DNA of 64,000 nt, from NCBI RefSeq assembly GCF_008365315.1, contig NZ_CP043506.1, positions 2,276,001 to 2,340,000 of the forward strand, read 5' to 3'. Position 1 is the first letter of the stretch. Every line of letters begins with the position of its first letter. Under the pieces are notes generated by a model. That model did no database searches, was not told the origin of the DNA, and was given only the letters and a program-made list of their open reading frames with translations. A program made the position numbers and the translations under genes. Of the stretch, positions 25,395-35,020 are shown one piece after another. This DNA comes from Acetobacter vaccinii. GTDB taxonomy: Bacteria; Pseudomonadota; Alphaproteobacteria; Acetobacterales; Acetobacteraceae.

Positions 25395-26660
25395 ATGAAT
25401 ACAAAAACCGGAGATTCCAAGAATACGCTGTATTGCTCGTTCTGTGGAAAGTCGCAGCACGAGGTGCGCAAGCTTATTGCCGGCCCCACCGTGTTCATCT
25501 GCGATGAATGTGTGGAACTCTGCATGGATATCATCCGTGAGGAGAACAAAACCACACTCGTTAAATCGCGTGAAGGTGTGCCTACCCCGCGCGAGATCTG
25601 CAAAGTGCTGGATGATTATGTCATCGGGCAGATGCAGGCGAAGAAGGTCCTGTCCGTTGCGGTGCACAACCACTACAAGCGGCTGACGCAGGTATCCAAG
25701 GCGGGTGATGTCGAGATTGCAAAATCCAACATCCTGCTGGTTGGTCCCACGGGTTCGGGCAAGACCCTGCTGGCGCAGACCCTGGCTCGTATTCTTGACG
25801 TGCCCTTTACCATGGCAGACGCCACGACTCTGACAGAGGCGGGCTATGTTGGTGAGGATGTCGAGAACATCATTCTCAAGCTGTTGCAGGCGTCTGATTA
25901 TAATGTCGAACGCGCCCAGCGCGGCATTGTCTACATCGACGAAATCGACAAGATTTCCAAGAAGTCGGACAACCCTTCGATCACGCGTGATGTGAGCGGG
26001 GAGGGGGTTCAGCAGGCTCTGCTTAAGCTGATGGAAGGCACAGTGGCTTCCGTTCCGCCCCAGGGGGGACGCAAGCACCCGCAGCAGGAATTCCTGCAGG
26101 TGGACACCACGAACATGCTGTTCATCTGTGGTGGCGCTTTTGCAGGTCTGGACAAGATTATCTCCGCGCGCGGTAAAGGCACGGGTATCGGCTTTGGTGC
26201 TGATGTTCGCTCGCCCGATGAACGCCGCACGGGAGAAATCCTGCACGATGTGGAGCCAGAAGACCTGATGAAGTTCGGGCTTATCCCTGAATTCATTGGT
26301 CGTCTCCCGGTTCTTGCAACGCTGGGTGATCTGGATGAGGCCGCTCTGATCAAGATTCTGACCGAGCCAAAGAATGCTCTGGTCAAGCAGTATCAGCGGC
26401 TGTTCCAGATGGAAAACGTGGAACTGACGTTTACGGACGATGCACTCAAGGCCATTGCCGACAGGGCTATTGTCCGTAAAACAGGCGCCCGTGGGCTGCG
26501 GTCGATCATGGAAAGCATTCTTATGTCCACCATGTTTGACCTGCCTGGCCTCGACAATGTTGAGGAAGTGGTCGTCAACCGTGAAGTGGCTGATAACAAG
26601 ACAGCCCCTGTCTATGTTTACGGCCAGAAAAAAGAACTGCCTGCGGAGCAGTCAGCCTGA
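25395..26660 (+). CDS. clpX: ClpX, ATP-dependent unfoldase of the ClpXP protease
   Basis: A 421-residue AAA+ protein. The N-terminal zinc-binding domain has CSFC and CDEC cysteine pairs. The ATPase part carries Walker A GPTGSGKT, Walker [11 protein letters not shown], the pore-loop region [11 protein letters not shown] and the ClpP-binding IGF loop ([10 protein letters not shown]), and then sensor-II ARGLRSI. It unfolds tagged substrates and feeds them to ClpP. The ATG at 25395 follows GAAGGGATGG; the longer open frame has no support. It lies 132 bp after clpP. Confidence 0.97.
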   Translation: MNTKTGDSKNTLYCSFCGKSQHEVRKLIAGPTVFICDECVELCMDIIREENKTTLVKSREGVPTPREICKVLDDYVIGQMQAKKVLSVAVHNHYKRLTQVSKAGDVEIAKSNILLVGPTGSGKTLLAQTLARILDVPFTMADATTLTEAGYVGEDVENIILKLLQASDYNVERAQRGIVYIDEIDKISKKSDNPSITRDVSGEGVQQALLKLMEGTVASVPPQGGRKHPQQEFLQVDTTNMLFICGGAFAGLDKIISARGKGTGIGFGADVRSPDERRTGEILHDVEPEDLMKFGLIPEFIGRLPVLATLGDLDEAALIKILTEPKNALVKQYQRLFQMENVELTFTDDALKAIADRAIVRKTGARGLRSIMESILMSTMFDLPGLDNVEEVVVNREVADNKTAPVYVYGQKKELPAEQSA

Positions 26661-26852
26661 ACTCCCAGGCATTGCCGCACCCCCGGTCGAAAACCATTCG
26701 TACCGGGGGCATTGCGCCAGACGGCAGGCGCTACAACATACATAACAAAGCAACAGACTATCTTGCCCCAGATGGGGGGAAGAGACGCGGACAGAGGGCA
26801 TGCCGCCTAGCGGGTGCCCCTGCCGGATCGTCCTTTTCGGGAGGTCATACCT

Positions 26853-29345
26853 ATGGATGAAAATGAACGGCCCGCCGCCCGGCGCAGGCGTAAAGCAGAC
26901 GTAAAGCCGCAGGTGGAGGCAACCGCCCCCGATACGGCGCAGGATAATGCCCCCAAAGCAGGGACAACCCGCGTTGCAGTGTTGCCACTGCGCGATATTG
27001 TTGTGTTCCCACACATGATTGTGCCGCTGTTCGTCGGGCGTGAAAAATCTGTGCGGGCGCTGGAATCGGTCACGCGGGATGACCGGCATATTTTGCTGGT
27101 TGCTCAGAAAGATGCGGCGCAGGATGATCCTTCAGCCGACGACATCTATCGTGTTGGTACGCTCTCCACCATTCTGCAGTTGCTCAAACTGCCCGATGGC
27201 ACGGTCAAGGTGCTGGTCGAGGGCGTCAAGCGCGTTAAGCTGACAGCGCTGCATGATGTTGACGGGCACTTTGAAGCCGATGTCGAGCCGATGTCGGAAG
27301 AGCCAGCCCATGGCCCTGAGGCCGAGGCACTGGGGCGCTCCATTGTTGCTCAGTTCGAGCAGTATATGAAGCTCAACAAGAAGATCGCCTCAGAGGTTCT
27401 GGTCTCCCTGAACCAGATCAGTGATCTGTCAAAGCTGGCTGATACTGTGACGAGTCACCTCAGCCTCAAGATTTCTGAAAAGCAGGATATTCTTGAAGCG
27501 CCGACGGTGCAGGCGCAGCTCGAAAAAATCTTCGGCCATATCGAGGCCGAGATTGATGTGCTGCAGGTGGAAAAGAAAATCCGTAACCGCGTTAAGCGGC
27601 AGATGGAGCGCACCCAACGCGAGTACTATCTGAATGAGCAGTTGAAGGCCATTCAGAAAGAGCTGGGCGAAGGTGAAGACGGCAAGGACGAGACCTCCGA
27701 AATTGAGGAGCGAATCGCCAATACCAAGCTGTCCAAGGAAGCCCGCGAAAAAGCGGTTAGTGAACTGAAGAAACTCCGCGGCATGAGCATGATGTCCGCC
27801 GAGTCGACAGTCGTGCGGAATTATCTCGACTGGCTGCTGAGCGTGCCGTGGAAAAAGCGCACGAAGGTCCGTCATGACCTGCCGGAAGCGGAAAAGATCC
27901 TCGATGCCGATCACTATGGCCTAGAAAAGGTCAAGGAACGGATTTTAGAGTATCTGGCCGTTCAGAGTCGCTCCCAGAAGCTCAAGGGGCCGATTCTGTG
28001 CCTTGTTGGGCCGCCGGGTGTGGGCAAGACGTCACTGGCACGTTCCATTGCCAAGGCAACAGGGCGGCAGTACGTGCGCATGTCCCTGGGCGGCGTGCGG
28101 GACGAAGCCGAGATTCGCGGTCATCGCCGGACGTATATCGGTTCCATGCCTGGCAAGATCATACAGGGGATGAAGAAGGCCAAGGTCTCCAATCCTCTGT
28201 TCCTGCTGGATGAAATCGACAAGCTGGGGGCTGACTGGCGGGGTGACCCGGCCTCGGCCCTGCTTGAGGTACTTGACCCCGAGCAGAACGCGACATTCGC
28301 CGATCATTATCTGGAAGTGGATTATGATCTGTCGGATGTCATGTTCGTGACAACGGCTAACAGTCTGGACATGCCCCAGCCTCTGCTGGACAGGATGGAG
28401 ATCATCCGCCTGTCTGGGTACACAGAGGATGAAAAGCTCCAGATTGTTCGCAAGCATCTGATCAGCAAGCAGGTTGAGGCGCATAACCTCAAGCCGGACG
28501 AATGGTCGGTTACGGACGATGCCCTGCGTGACCTTATCCGTTACTACACGCGTGAAGCTGGTGTCCGTAGCCTTGAGCGCGAACTGGCAAAGCTTGCCCG
28601 TAAGGCGGTGAAGGAGATCGTAACCGGCAAGGCTACCAGCGTGACGGTTACGGCTGAAAACCTGGAAGATTATGCCGGTGTGCGCCGCTTCCGCTACGGT
28701 GAGACCGAGGCGGAGGATATGGTCGGTGTTGTGACCGGTCTAGCCTGGACTGAAGTGGGGGGAGAAATCCTGACCATTGAAAGTGTTATGGTGCCGGGCA
28801 AGGGCGGCATTGTTGAAACCGGCAAGCTGGGTGACGTGATGAAGGAGAGTATTTCTGCTGCATTCTCCTTTGTGCGGAGTCGGGCCACCAGCTTTGGTAT
28901 TGTGCCGACCCTGTTTGAAAAGCGGAGCTTCCATGTGCACGTGCCGGAAGGGGCAACCCCCAAGGACGGCCCTTCGGCCGGTGTGGGCATGGTGACATCG
29001 CTTGTCAGTGTTCTGACTGGTATTCCGGTGCGCAAGGATGTCGCCATGACGGGTGAAATTACCCTGCGTGGGCGTGTGCTTGCGATTGGTGGCCTGAAGG
29101 AAAAACTGCTCGCAGCCCTGCGTTCAGGCATCCGCACGGTCTTCATCCCCGAAGAAAACGCCAAGGATCTTGTCGATATCCCTGACAGCGTGAAGGAGGG
29201 GCTGGAAATCGTGCCTGTCAGCCATGTGGACCAGGTTCTGGCCCGTGCGCTGGTACGCCAGCCGCAGCCGATCGAGTGGGAAGATACACCCGATCCTGTG
29301 CCCGGACACGAGGTGGTCGTGCCCGCACAGCCCCTGCCGCACTGA
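26853..29345 (+). CDS. lon: ATP-dependent protease Lon
   Basis: An 830-residue Lon of the bacterial LonA type. A ~45-residue charged N-terminal lead is followed by the LAN substrate domain from VLPLRDIVVFPHM, a coiled coil around REYYLNEQLKAIQKELGE, AAA+ Walker A GPPGVGKTSLA and Walker B FLLDEIDKLG. The protease domain has the catalytic Ser in PKDGPSAGVGM and the Lys in GGLKEKLLAALR. It degrades misfolded and regulatory proteins. The ATG at 26853 follows GGGAGGT. It sits 192 bp after clpX and just before the HU gene, the classical lon-hupB pair. Confidence 0.97.
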   Translation: MDENERPAARRRRKADVKPQVEATAPDTAQDNAPKAGTTRVAVLPLRDIVVFPHMIVPLFVGREKSVRALESVTRDDRHILLVAQKDAAQDDPSADDIYRVGTLSTILQLLKLPDGTVKVLVEGVKRVKLTALHDVDGHFEADVEPMSEEPAHGPEAEALGRSIVAQFEQYMKLNKKIASEVLVSLNQISDLSKLADTVTSHLSLKISEKQDILEAPTVQAQLEKIFGHIEAEIDVLQVEKKIRNRVKRQMERTQREYYLNEQLKAIQKELGEGEDGKDETSEIEERIANTKLSKEAREKAVSELKKLRGMSMMSAESTVVRNYLDWLLSVPWKKRTKVRHDLPEAEKILDADHYGLEKVKERILEYLAVQSRSQKLKGPILCLVGPPGVGKTSLARSIAKATGRQYVRMSLGGVRDEAEIRGHRRTYIGSMPGKIIQGMKKAKVSNPLFLLDEIDKLGADWRGDPASALLEVLDPEQNATFADHYLEVDYDLSDVMFVTTANSLDMPQPLLDRMEIIRLSGYTEDEKLQIVRKHLISKQVEAHNLKPDEWSVTDDALRDLIRYYTREAGVRSLERELAKLARKAVKEIVTGKATSVTVTAENLEDYAGVRRFRYGETEAEDMVGVVTGLAWTEVGGEILTIESVMVPGKGGIVETGKLGDVMKESISAAFSFVRSRATSFGIVPTLFEKRSFHVHVPEGATPKDGPSAGVGMVTSLVSVLTGIPVRKDVAMTGEITLRGRVLAIGGLKEKLLAALRSGIRTVFIPEENAKDLVDIPDSVKEGLEIVPVSHVDQVLARALVRQPQPIEWEDTPDPVPGHEVVVPAQPLPH

Positions 29346-29360
29346 AGGAAATGCAGGTTG

Positions 29361-29385
29361 CCAGGCAAACTTTGCGTTTGCTTGG
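29361..29385 (+). repeat. Hairpin between lon and the hupB promoter
   Basis: CCAGGCAAAC (29361-29370) pairs with GTTTGCTTGG (29376-29385), ten pairs including one G-U, around a TTTGC loop. It ends one base before the hupB -35 box and has no T-run, so it may be the lon transcript's 3' stem or part of hupB control. Confidence 0.5.
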
Positions 29386-29413
29386 TTGACGTAGCAAAAA
29401 ACGGCTTCATAGT
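29386..29413 (+). promoter_or_regulatory. Sigma-70-type promoter of hupB
   Basis: TTGACG (29386-29391), 16 nt spacer, CATAGT (29408-29413). It matches the consensus 5/6 and 4/6 and lies about 75 nt before the hupB start. Confidence 0.6.
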
Positions 29414-29487
29414 GCGAGCGGGTATCGGGGCGGCACCCATGAACTGGTGGCCGCCCCCCGCAAATTGAAAAAAAAGAAAGGCGTAAC

Positions 29488-29775
29488 ATGGAGAAGCCGC
29501 TCAACAAGCAGGAACTCGTCTCGGCAGTAGCTGAGGCTGCGGACCTGCCCAAGGCAAAGGCCGGGGAAGTGGTCGACGCCGTATTTGATACGATTGAGAA
29601 AGCACTTTCCACCAAGCAGGAAGTGCGTCTGGTTGGTTTCGGTACGTTCGTGACTGCAACACGTAAGGCTGCCAAGGGGCGTAACCCCCGCACGGGTGAG
29701 GAAATTGATATTCCGGCCTCGACCTCCGTGCGTTTCAAGCCTGGTAAGGCTCTGAAAGACGCCGTGAGCTCCTAA
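29488..29775 (+). CDS. hupB: DNA-binding protein HU
   Basis: A 95-residue HU/IHF-family protein: NKQELVSAVAEAADL at the start, the core VRLVGFGTFVTATRKAAKGRNPRTGEEIDIP with the DNA-intercalating arm and Pro, and VRFKPGKALKDAV at the end. It is a nucleoid-structuring protein that bends DNA. The start ATG at 29488 follows GAAAGGCG. It has its own promoter and a hairpin terminator and is followed by tRNA-Val. HU rather than IHF is inferred from the position behind lon. Confidence 0.96.
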   Translation: MEKPLNKQELVSAVAEAADLPKAKAGEVVDAVFDTIEKALSTKQEVRLVGFGTFVTATRKAAKGRNPRTGEEIDIPASTSVRFKPGKALKDAVSS

Positions 29776-29794
29776 GGGCTTTACGGTTTTATGG

Positions 29795-29843
29795 ACGACC
29801 GGTGGCTCTTATTGCAAAAAGAGGGTTGTCGGTCGTTTCTGTT
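29795..29843 (+). terminator. Hairpin terminator after hupB
   Basis: ACGACCG (29795-29801) pairs with CGGTCGT (29830-29836), and CTCTT pairs with AAGAG inside the imperfect stem. TTTCTGTTT follows. Confidence 0.65.
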
Positions 29844-29862
29844 TGTGACACATAGCGGTCAG

Positions 29863-29937
29863 GGGCGATTAGCTCAGCGGTAGAGCGTCTCGTTTACACC
29901 GAGAGGGTCGGCGGTTCAATCCCGTCATCGCCCACCA
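29863..29937 (+). tRNA. tRNA-Val (anticodon UAC)
   Basis: A 75 nt cloverleaf: acceptor GGGCGAT pairs with ATCGCCC, the D arm contains AGCTCAGCGGTAGAGC, the anticodon stem TCTCG/CGAGA encloses TTTACAC (anticodon TAC), the T arm has GGTTCAATCC, and ACCA closes the 3' end. Confidence 0.97.
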
Positions 29938-30162
29938 TATCCCTTATGTAAAATCAGCAGTTTATAAAATTAAGTTGTACACCGGTACGTTAGGGTGCCG
30001 GATCCAGGTGCTTTGCCGGTCATTTTGCATAGTTTAAAGAGTTCACAATAAAGTGGCTACCGCGCAACAGGGTTAAGGCATGGCCGTATCGGCCTTGGGC
30101 GTTTAGGGTAACCGCATCGGCAGGGCTTTTATGGCTTTCAGTTAGGTGCAGGAAACCCGTCA

Positions 30163-30528
30163 ATGCAATCTGTTCTCGGCGACTATGCCCCAATCCTTGT
30201 CTTTGGGGTTGTATCGGTTGTTATCGCGGCAGCTATGCTCGGCATGGCATTGCTGTGCGGGCACCAAAAGCCTTATCCAGAAAAACTGACAGCGTATGAA
30301 TGCGGTTTCGGCGCATTTGATGATGCACGCCGCAGGTTTGATGTCCGTTTTTATCTGGTGGCCATTCTTTTCATTATTTTCGATCTGGAAGTTGCGTTCC
30401 TGTTCCCATGGGCGGTCAGCCTGGGGCGGATTGGAATATTCGGGTTTTTGTCCATGCTCGGGTTCCTGGCGGTGCTTGGCGTTGGCTTCCTTTACGAATG
30501 GCGCAAGGGTGCGCTGGATTGGGATTGA
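30163..30528 (+). CDS. nuoA: NADH-quinone oxidoreductase subunit A
   Basis: A 121-residue membrane protein with three predicted helices and the NuoA/ND3 loop containing [21 protein letters not shown], with its conserved Cys, then [16 protein letters not shown]. It is part of the membrane arm near the quinone site. The ATG at 30163 is the first start in the operon, behind a 225 bp leader. In that leader TTGCAT (30025-30030) and AATAAA (30047-30052) are a weak promoter candidate. It heads the nuo operon. Confidence 0.97.
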   Translation: MQSVLGDYAPILVFGVVSVVIAAAMLGMALLCGHQKPYPEKLTAYECGFGAFDDARRRFDVRFYLVAILFIIFDLEVAFLFPWAVSLGRIGIFGFLSMLGFLAVLGVGFLYEWRKGALDWD

Positions 30529-30540
30529 GGGAACGTAGCT

Positions 30541-31104
30541 GTGAGCATAGATCACAACGAGAACGCCATCATGTGGAACCGGGAGGCACTGCCCCCCGGG
30601 CCTGAGCAGGATGCGGTCGTGCGTGGCATTACAGGTGTCCTGGCGGAAAAGGGCTTTGTCGTGGCGAGCCTCGACAAGCTTGTGAACTGGGGCCGCACAG
30701 GCAGCCTCTGGCCGATGTCCTTCGGTCTTGCTTGTTGCGCTGTGGAAATGATCCATGCTTACATGCCCAGGTACGATCTGGATCGCATGGGCATTATCCC
30801 GCGCGGGTCGCCCCGGCAGTCTGATGTCATGATTGTTGCAGGTACTCTGACAAACAAGATGGCCCCCGTTCTGCGGCGGCTGTACGAGCAGATGGCCGAG
30901 CCACGGTGGGTTATTTCCATGGGGTCATGCGCCAACGGTGGTGGGTATTACCATTACTCCTACTCGGTCGTGCGCGGTTGTGACCGTATTGTGCCGGTGG
31001 ATGTCTATGTGCCGGGCTGCCCGCCGACAGCAGAAGCACTGATTTACGGCATTATGCTGCTCCAGAAAAAAATCCGTCGGACAGGGACAATTCTCCGTGG
31101 CTGA
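30541..31104 (+). CDS. nuoB: NADH-quinone oxidoreductase subunit B
   Basis: A 187-residue subunit that binds cluster N2, the last Fe-S centre before quinone. Its ligands are visible as the Cys-Cys pair in [12 protein letters not shown], Cys in [11 protein letters not shown] and Cys in [11 protein letters not shown]. The GTG at 30541 is taken as start; an ATG at 30571 (MWNREALPP) is an alternative because the ribosome site before the GTG is weak. It overlaps nuoC by 8 bp at its 3' end. Confidence 0.97.
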   Translation: MSIDHNENAIMWNREALPPGPEQDAVVRGITGVLAEKGFVVASLDKLVNWGRTGSLWPMSFGLACCAVEMIHAYMPRYDLDRMGIIPRGSPRQSDVMIVAGTLTNKMAPVLRRLYEQMAEPRWVISMGSCANGGGYYHYSYSVVRGCDRIVPVDVYVPGCPPTAEALIYGIMLLQKKIRRTGTILRG

Positions 31105-31756
31105 TCTTTGTGCAAATCCTCGTCAGGCTGCGCTGGATGGCCAGCTTGGCGCGCTGGCGTTTACATTCCTGGCGACCCAGCCGCATGTCTCTTACGCGGC
31201 GGTGGAGAAGGGGGAGTTGGTTGTGCACACCACACGTGCGCATCTGGTGCCATTCCTGACCCTGCTGCGTGATGACCCGCGCTACCGTTTTGAGCAGTTG
31301 ATGGATCTGTGCGGTGTCGATTATCCGCAGCGGGCTGAACGCTTTGACGTTGTCTATAACCTGCTGTCCGTGACCTACAACCGCCGGATCCGGGTTATTG
31401 TCACGACGGATGAGGCGCAGCCGGTTCCTTCCGTGCATCAGTTGTGGCCGTGCGCGACCTGGTGGGAGCGTGAGTGTTACGATCTGTTTGGTGTGCTGTT
31501 CTCTGGTCAGCCTGACCTGCGGCGTATCCTGACGGATAACGGGTTTGAGGGGCACCCCCTCCGCAAGGACTTCCCCCTGACCGGGTATGAGGAAGTTCGC
31601 TACGATGTGGAGCGCAGGCAGGTCGTTAAAGAGCCTGTTTCCCTTACACAGGATTTTCGTGACTTTGACTTTGTTTCTCCATGGGAGGGCATCCTGACCC
31701 TGCCGGGAGACGAAAAAGCCCATGAAGTCCGGCAGGGTATGAAAAGGTCGATCTGA
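31097..31756 (+). CDS. nuoC: NADH-quinone oxidoreductase subunit C
   Basis: A 219-residue 30-kDa subunit of the connecting module, with the signature [20 protein letters not shown] and [20 protein letters not shown]. It starts at GTG 31097 inside the end of nuoB. C and D are separate genes, not the fused NuoCD of E. coli. The stop shares one base with the nuoD start. Confidence 0.97.
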   Translation: MADLCANPRQAALDGQLGALAFTFLATQPHVSYAAVEKGELVVHTTRAHLVPFLTLLRDDPRYRFEQLMDLCGVDYPQRAERFDVVYNLLSVTYNRRIRVIVTTDEAQPVPSVHQLWPCATWWERECYDLFGVLFSGQPDLRRILTDNGFEGHPLRKDFPLTGYEEVRYDVERRQVVKEPVSLTQDFRDFDFVSPWEGILTLPGDEKAHEVRQGMKRSI

Positions 31757-33039
31757 TGACTGAAGCACAGGACAAGGACTCGCTCTTGTTTGCGCAGACC
31801 GTGCTGCGGGAGGATATTCCCGAAAGTCTGCTGCCTGAGAGCCAGCTCCAGAACCGTGAAAACCGGATTGTTGAAATTGACTCCCACGCCCTTAATTTCG
31901 GGCCCCAGCATCCGTCAGCCCATGGTGTGCTGCGTCTGGTGCTCGAAATGGAGGGCGAGGTTGTAGCCCGTGCCGTCCCCCATATCGGTCTGCTGCACCG
32001 TGGTACAGAAAAGCTGATCGAATACAAAACCTATCAAAAAGCCCTGCCGTATTTTGACCGGCTCGATTACGTCTCCCCCATGTGTGAGGAGCAGGCGTTC
32101 GCGCTGGCAACGGAAAAACTGCTGGGCATTGATATTCCAGAGCGTGCCAAATGGCTGCGCGTTCTTTTTTCCGAAATCACGCGTATTCTTAACCATATTC
32201 TCAATCTCACAGCGATGGGGCTGGATTGTGGCGCGGTTACGCCTGCATTGTGGGGATATGAAGAACGCGAGAAACTGCTGGAGTTTTATGAAGCAGCGTC
32301 TGGTGCCCGCTTCCATGCCAATTACTTCCGCCCCGGTGGTGTCGCTCGTGATATTCCCGCAGCTCTGGAAGATAGAATTGGTGTCTGGGCAAAAGAGTTT
32401 CCAGCATGGATTGATGAGCTGGAAGGTCTGCTGACCGAAAACAGAATTTGGAAGCAGCGTACAGTCGGTATTGGTGTTTTCAGCACCGAGCAGGCGTTGG
32501 CATGGGGCTTTAGCGGTCCTTGTCTGCGTGCCTCCGGTGTGCCGTGGGACCTGCGTCGTAACCAGCCTTATGACAACTATCATAAGGTGGAGTTTAATGT
32601 GCCTGTCGCCCGGCAGGGTGACTGTTACGACCGTTATCTGGTCCGCGTTGCTGAAATGCGCGAAAGCGTAAAAATTATCGAGCAGTGCCTGACACAAATG
32701 CAGCCTGGTGCTGTCAAGGTGCAGGACCCCAAGTTCAGCCCGCCACCACGGGCGGATATGAAGCGCTCAATGGAAGCCCTTATCCACCACTTCAAGCTGT
32801 TCAGCGAAGGTTACCACGTGCCTGCGGGTGCGACCTATACCGCGGTGGAAAGCCCTAAGGGTGAATTTGGTGTCTATCTGGTGGCTGATGGCAGCAACAG
32901 GCCGTATCGCTGCAAGATCCGCCCCACAGGGTTCTCCCATCTTCAGGCGATTGATGAGCTGTCTCGCCGGGGCATGCTGGCGGACATGGTGGCTATTATC
33001 GGATCGCTTGATCTTGTGTTCGGGGAAGTAGATCGATGA
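31756..33039 (+). CDS. nuoD: NADH-quinone oxidoreductase subunit D
   Basis: A 427-residue 49-kDa subunit. It shows [22 protein letters not shown] and the quinone-pocket region [15 protein letters not shown], and ends with [11 protein letters not shown]. Together with NuoB it forms the quinone-reduction site. A ~40-residue N-terminal lead precedes the core and is somewhat long. It starts one base before the nuoC stop ends and overlaps nuoE by 4 bp (ATGA). Confidence 0.97.
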   Translation: MTEAQDKDSLLFAQTVLREDIPESLLPESQLQNRENRIVEIDSHALNFGPQHPSAHGVLRLVLEMEGEVVARAVPHIGLLHRGTEKLIEYKTYQKALPYFDRLDYVSPMCEEQAFALATEKLLGIDIPERAKWLRVLFSEITRILNHILNLTAMGLDCGAVTPALWGYEEREKLLEFYEAASGARFHANYFRPGGVARDIPAALEDRIGVWAKEFPAWIDELEGLLTENRIWKQRTVGIGVFSTEQALAWGFSGPCLRASGVPWDLRRNQPYDNYHKVEFNVPVARQGDCYDRYLVRVAEMRESVKIIEQCLTQMQPGAVKVQDPKFSPPPRADMKRSMEALIHHFKLFSEGYHVPAGATYTAVESPKGEFGVYLVADGSNRPYRCKIRPTGFSHLQAIDELSRRGMLADMVAIIGSLDLVFGEVDR

Positions 33040-33674
33040 ACTCTGTCTGGACCTCGCCTCAGCAGCCTGAAGACTTTGTTTTCGATACGGACTCTGAAGC
33101 CGAAATCGCCGGTGTGCTTGCCAAATATCCGGCAGAACGCAAGGCCAGCGCGGTTATGCCGATGCTCTACATTGCCCAGCGGCAGATGGGGCGGCGTACA
33201 GGCTGTGCCTGGCTGCCACTGCTGGCCATGGATGAAATTGCCAAGCGGCTGGAAATTCCCTCGATCCGTGTGTACGAGGTGGCCTCCTTCTACACAATGT
33301 TCAATACCCGGCCGATCGGGCGCTATCACCTGCAGGTCTGCACCACAACGCCGTGCTGGCTGCGTGGTTCTGATGATGTGGTGTCGGCCTGTCAAAAGGC
33401 AACGGGGATCAGCCATTTTGGTGAAACCAGCGAAGACGGCCTGTTTACATTGACCGAGGTTGAATGCTTGGGCGCATGCGCTAATGCCCCGATCCTTCAG
33501 GTTGATGATGATTTTTACGAAGACATGACCGCAGACAGCACGGAAAAACTGATTGCTGAACTGCGCGCCGGTCGGCGGCCCACACCGGGTTCCGCTGTCA
33601 ACCGGCTTGCCTCTGCGCCAGAGGGCGGATGCAAGACACTGCTGGCTGTTTCCGCCACGTCGGACAAGCAATAG
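33036..33674 (+). CDS. nuoE: NADH-quinone oxidoreductase subunit E
   Basis: A 212-residue 24-kDa subunit of the NADH-input module. The [2Fe-2S] ligands are seen as CTTTPC and, about 40 residues on, CLGACANAP. The fold marker [20 protein letters not shown] precedes them. The C-terminal ~45 residues are a variable tail ([13 protein letters not shown] onward). It overlaps nuoD by 4 bp and nuoF follows after 12 bp. Confidence 0.97.
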   Translation: MNSVWTSPQQPEDFVFDTDSEAEIAGVLAKYPAERKASAVMPMLYIAQRQMGRRTGCAWLPLLAMDEIAKRLEIPSIRVYEVASFYTMFNTRPIGRYHLQVCTTTPCWLRGSDDVVSACQKATGISHFGETSEDGLFTLTEVECLGACANAPILQVDDDFYEDMTADSTEKLIAELRAGRRPTPGSAVNRLASAPEGGCKTLLAVSATSDKQ

Positions 33675-33686
33675 GGAGATACGGGC

Positions 33687-35015
33687 ATGCTGCAGGACAA
33701 GGACCGCATCTTCACAAACCTGTACGGGCAGGACGACTGGCATCTGGCAGGGGCGCGCAAGCGTGGTGACTGGGACAATACCGCCGCCATTCTGGCCAAG
33801 GGGCGTGAGACCATCATTGCGGAAATGAAGGCCTCCGGCCTGCGCGGCCGCGGTGGGGCAGGGTTCTCCACGGGTATGAAATGGTCTTTCATGCCCAAGA
33901 CTTTTGATGGCAGGCCGCATTATCTGGTCATCAACGGTGATGAATCCGAGCCCGGCACCTGCAAGGACCGTGAGGTTATGCGGCATGAGCCGCATAAGCT
34001 GATCGAAAGCGCACTTATTGCCTCCTTCGCGCTGGGGGCTCATGCAGCCTATATCTACATCCGGGGTGAGTTCTACCGCGAGGCCGAACACCTTCAGATT
34101 GCTATTGATGAGGCTTACGCAGCCGGACTGATTGGCAAAAATGCAGCCGGTAGCGGCTGGGATTTTGACTTCTACATCCATCGCGGCGCGGGCGCTTATA
34201 TCTGTGGTGAAGAAACCGCGCTGCTGGAAAGCCTGGAAGGCAAAAAAGGTCAGCCCCGTATGAAGCCACCATTCCCCGCCGGGGTGGGGCTGTATGGCTG
34301 CCCGACAACAGTCAATAATGTTGAAAGCATTGCTGTTGCCTCGACCATTCTGCGGCGTGGACCATCTTGGTTTGCTGGGCTTGGGCGGCCTAACAATGCG
34401 GGCACAAAGCTCATGGCCATTTCCGGCCACGTCAATACGCCGTGTGTGTTTGAGGAAGAACTGGGTGTTCCCCTCAAGGAGATCATAGAAAAACACGGTG
34501 GTGGTGTACGTGGCGGGTGGGACAACCTGCTGGCTGTTATTCCGGGCGGATGTTCCGTGCCGCTGTTGCCCAAATCCATCTGCGAAACTGTGTTGATGGA
34601 TTATGACAGCCTGCGGGCTGAACGCTCTGGACTTGGCACGGCGTGCATGATCGTCATGGACAAGTCGACCGACATTATCAAAGCCATTGCTCGGTTCTCC
34701 AAGTTTTTCAAACATGAAAGCTGTGGTCAGTGCACGCCCTGCCGCGAAGGCACGGGCTGGATGATGCGCATGATGGACCGCATGGTGGAAGGCCGGGCGG
34801 ACCTTGAAGAAATTGATCTGCTGGAACAGGTGACCCGACAGGTTGAAGGCCATACGATCTGCGCGCTGGGTGATGCCGCAGCCTGGCCGATCCAGGGCCT
34901 GATACGCCATTTCCGCCCGGAAATGGAAGAGCGTATCCGGCAGTATAAAGCCGCACATGGCGGAACCGGGCTGGTGCAGGTGCCTGCCGGTGGCGTTCCG
35001 GTAGCGGCGGAGTAA
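33687..35015 (+). CDS. nuoF: NADH-quinone oxidoreductase subunit F
   Basis: A 442-residue NADH- and FMN-binding subunit. The glycine-rich nucleotide site is [16 protein letters not shown], the FMN region is [18 protein letters not shown], and the [4Fe-4S] ligands are in [13 protein letters not shown] plus a Cys further on in [13 protein letters not shown]. It accepts hydride from NADH. The start ATG 33687 follows AGGGAGATACGGGC. Confidence 0.98.
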   Translation: MLQDKDRIFTNLYGQDDWHLAGARKRGDWDNTAAILAKGRETIIAEMKASGLRGRGGAGFSTGMKWSFMPKTFDGRPHYLVINGDESEPGTCKDREVMRHEPHKLIESALIASFALGAHAAYIYIRGEFYREAEHLQIAIDEAYAAGLIGKNAAGSGWDFDFYIHRGAGAYICGEETALLESLEGKKGQPRMKPPFPAGVGLYGCPTTVNNVESIAVASTILRRGPSWFAGLGRPNNAGTKLMAISGHVNTPCVFEEELGVPLKEIIEKHGGGVRGGWDNLLAVIPGGCSVPLLPKSICETVLMDYDSLRAERSGLGTACMIVMDKSTDIIKAIARFSKFFKHESCGQCTPCREGTGWMMRMMDRMVEGRADLEEIDLLEQVTRQVEGHTICALGDAAAWPIQGLIRHFRPEMEERIRQYKAAHGGTGLVQVPAGGVPVAAE

Positions 35016-35020
35016 GCGCG

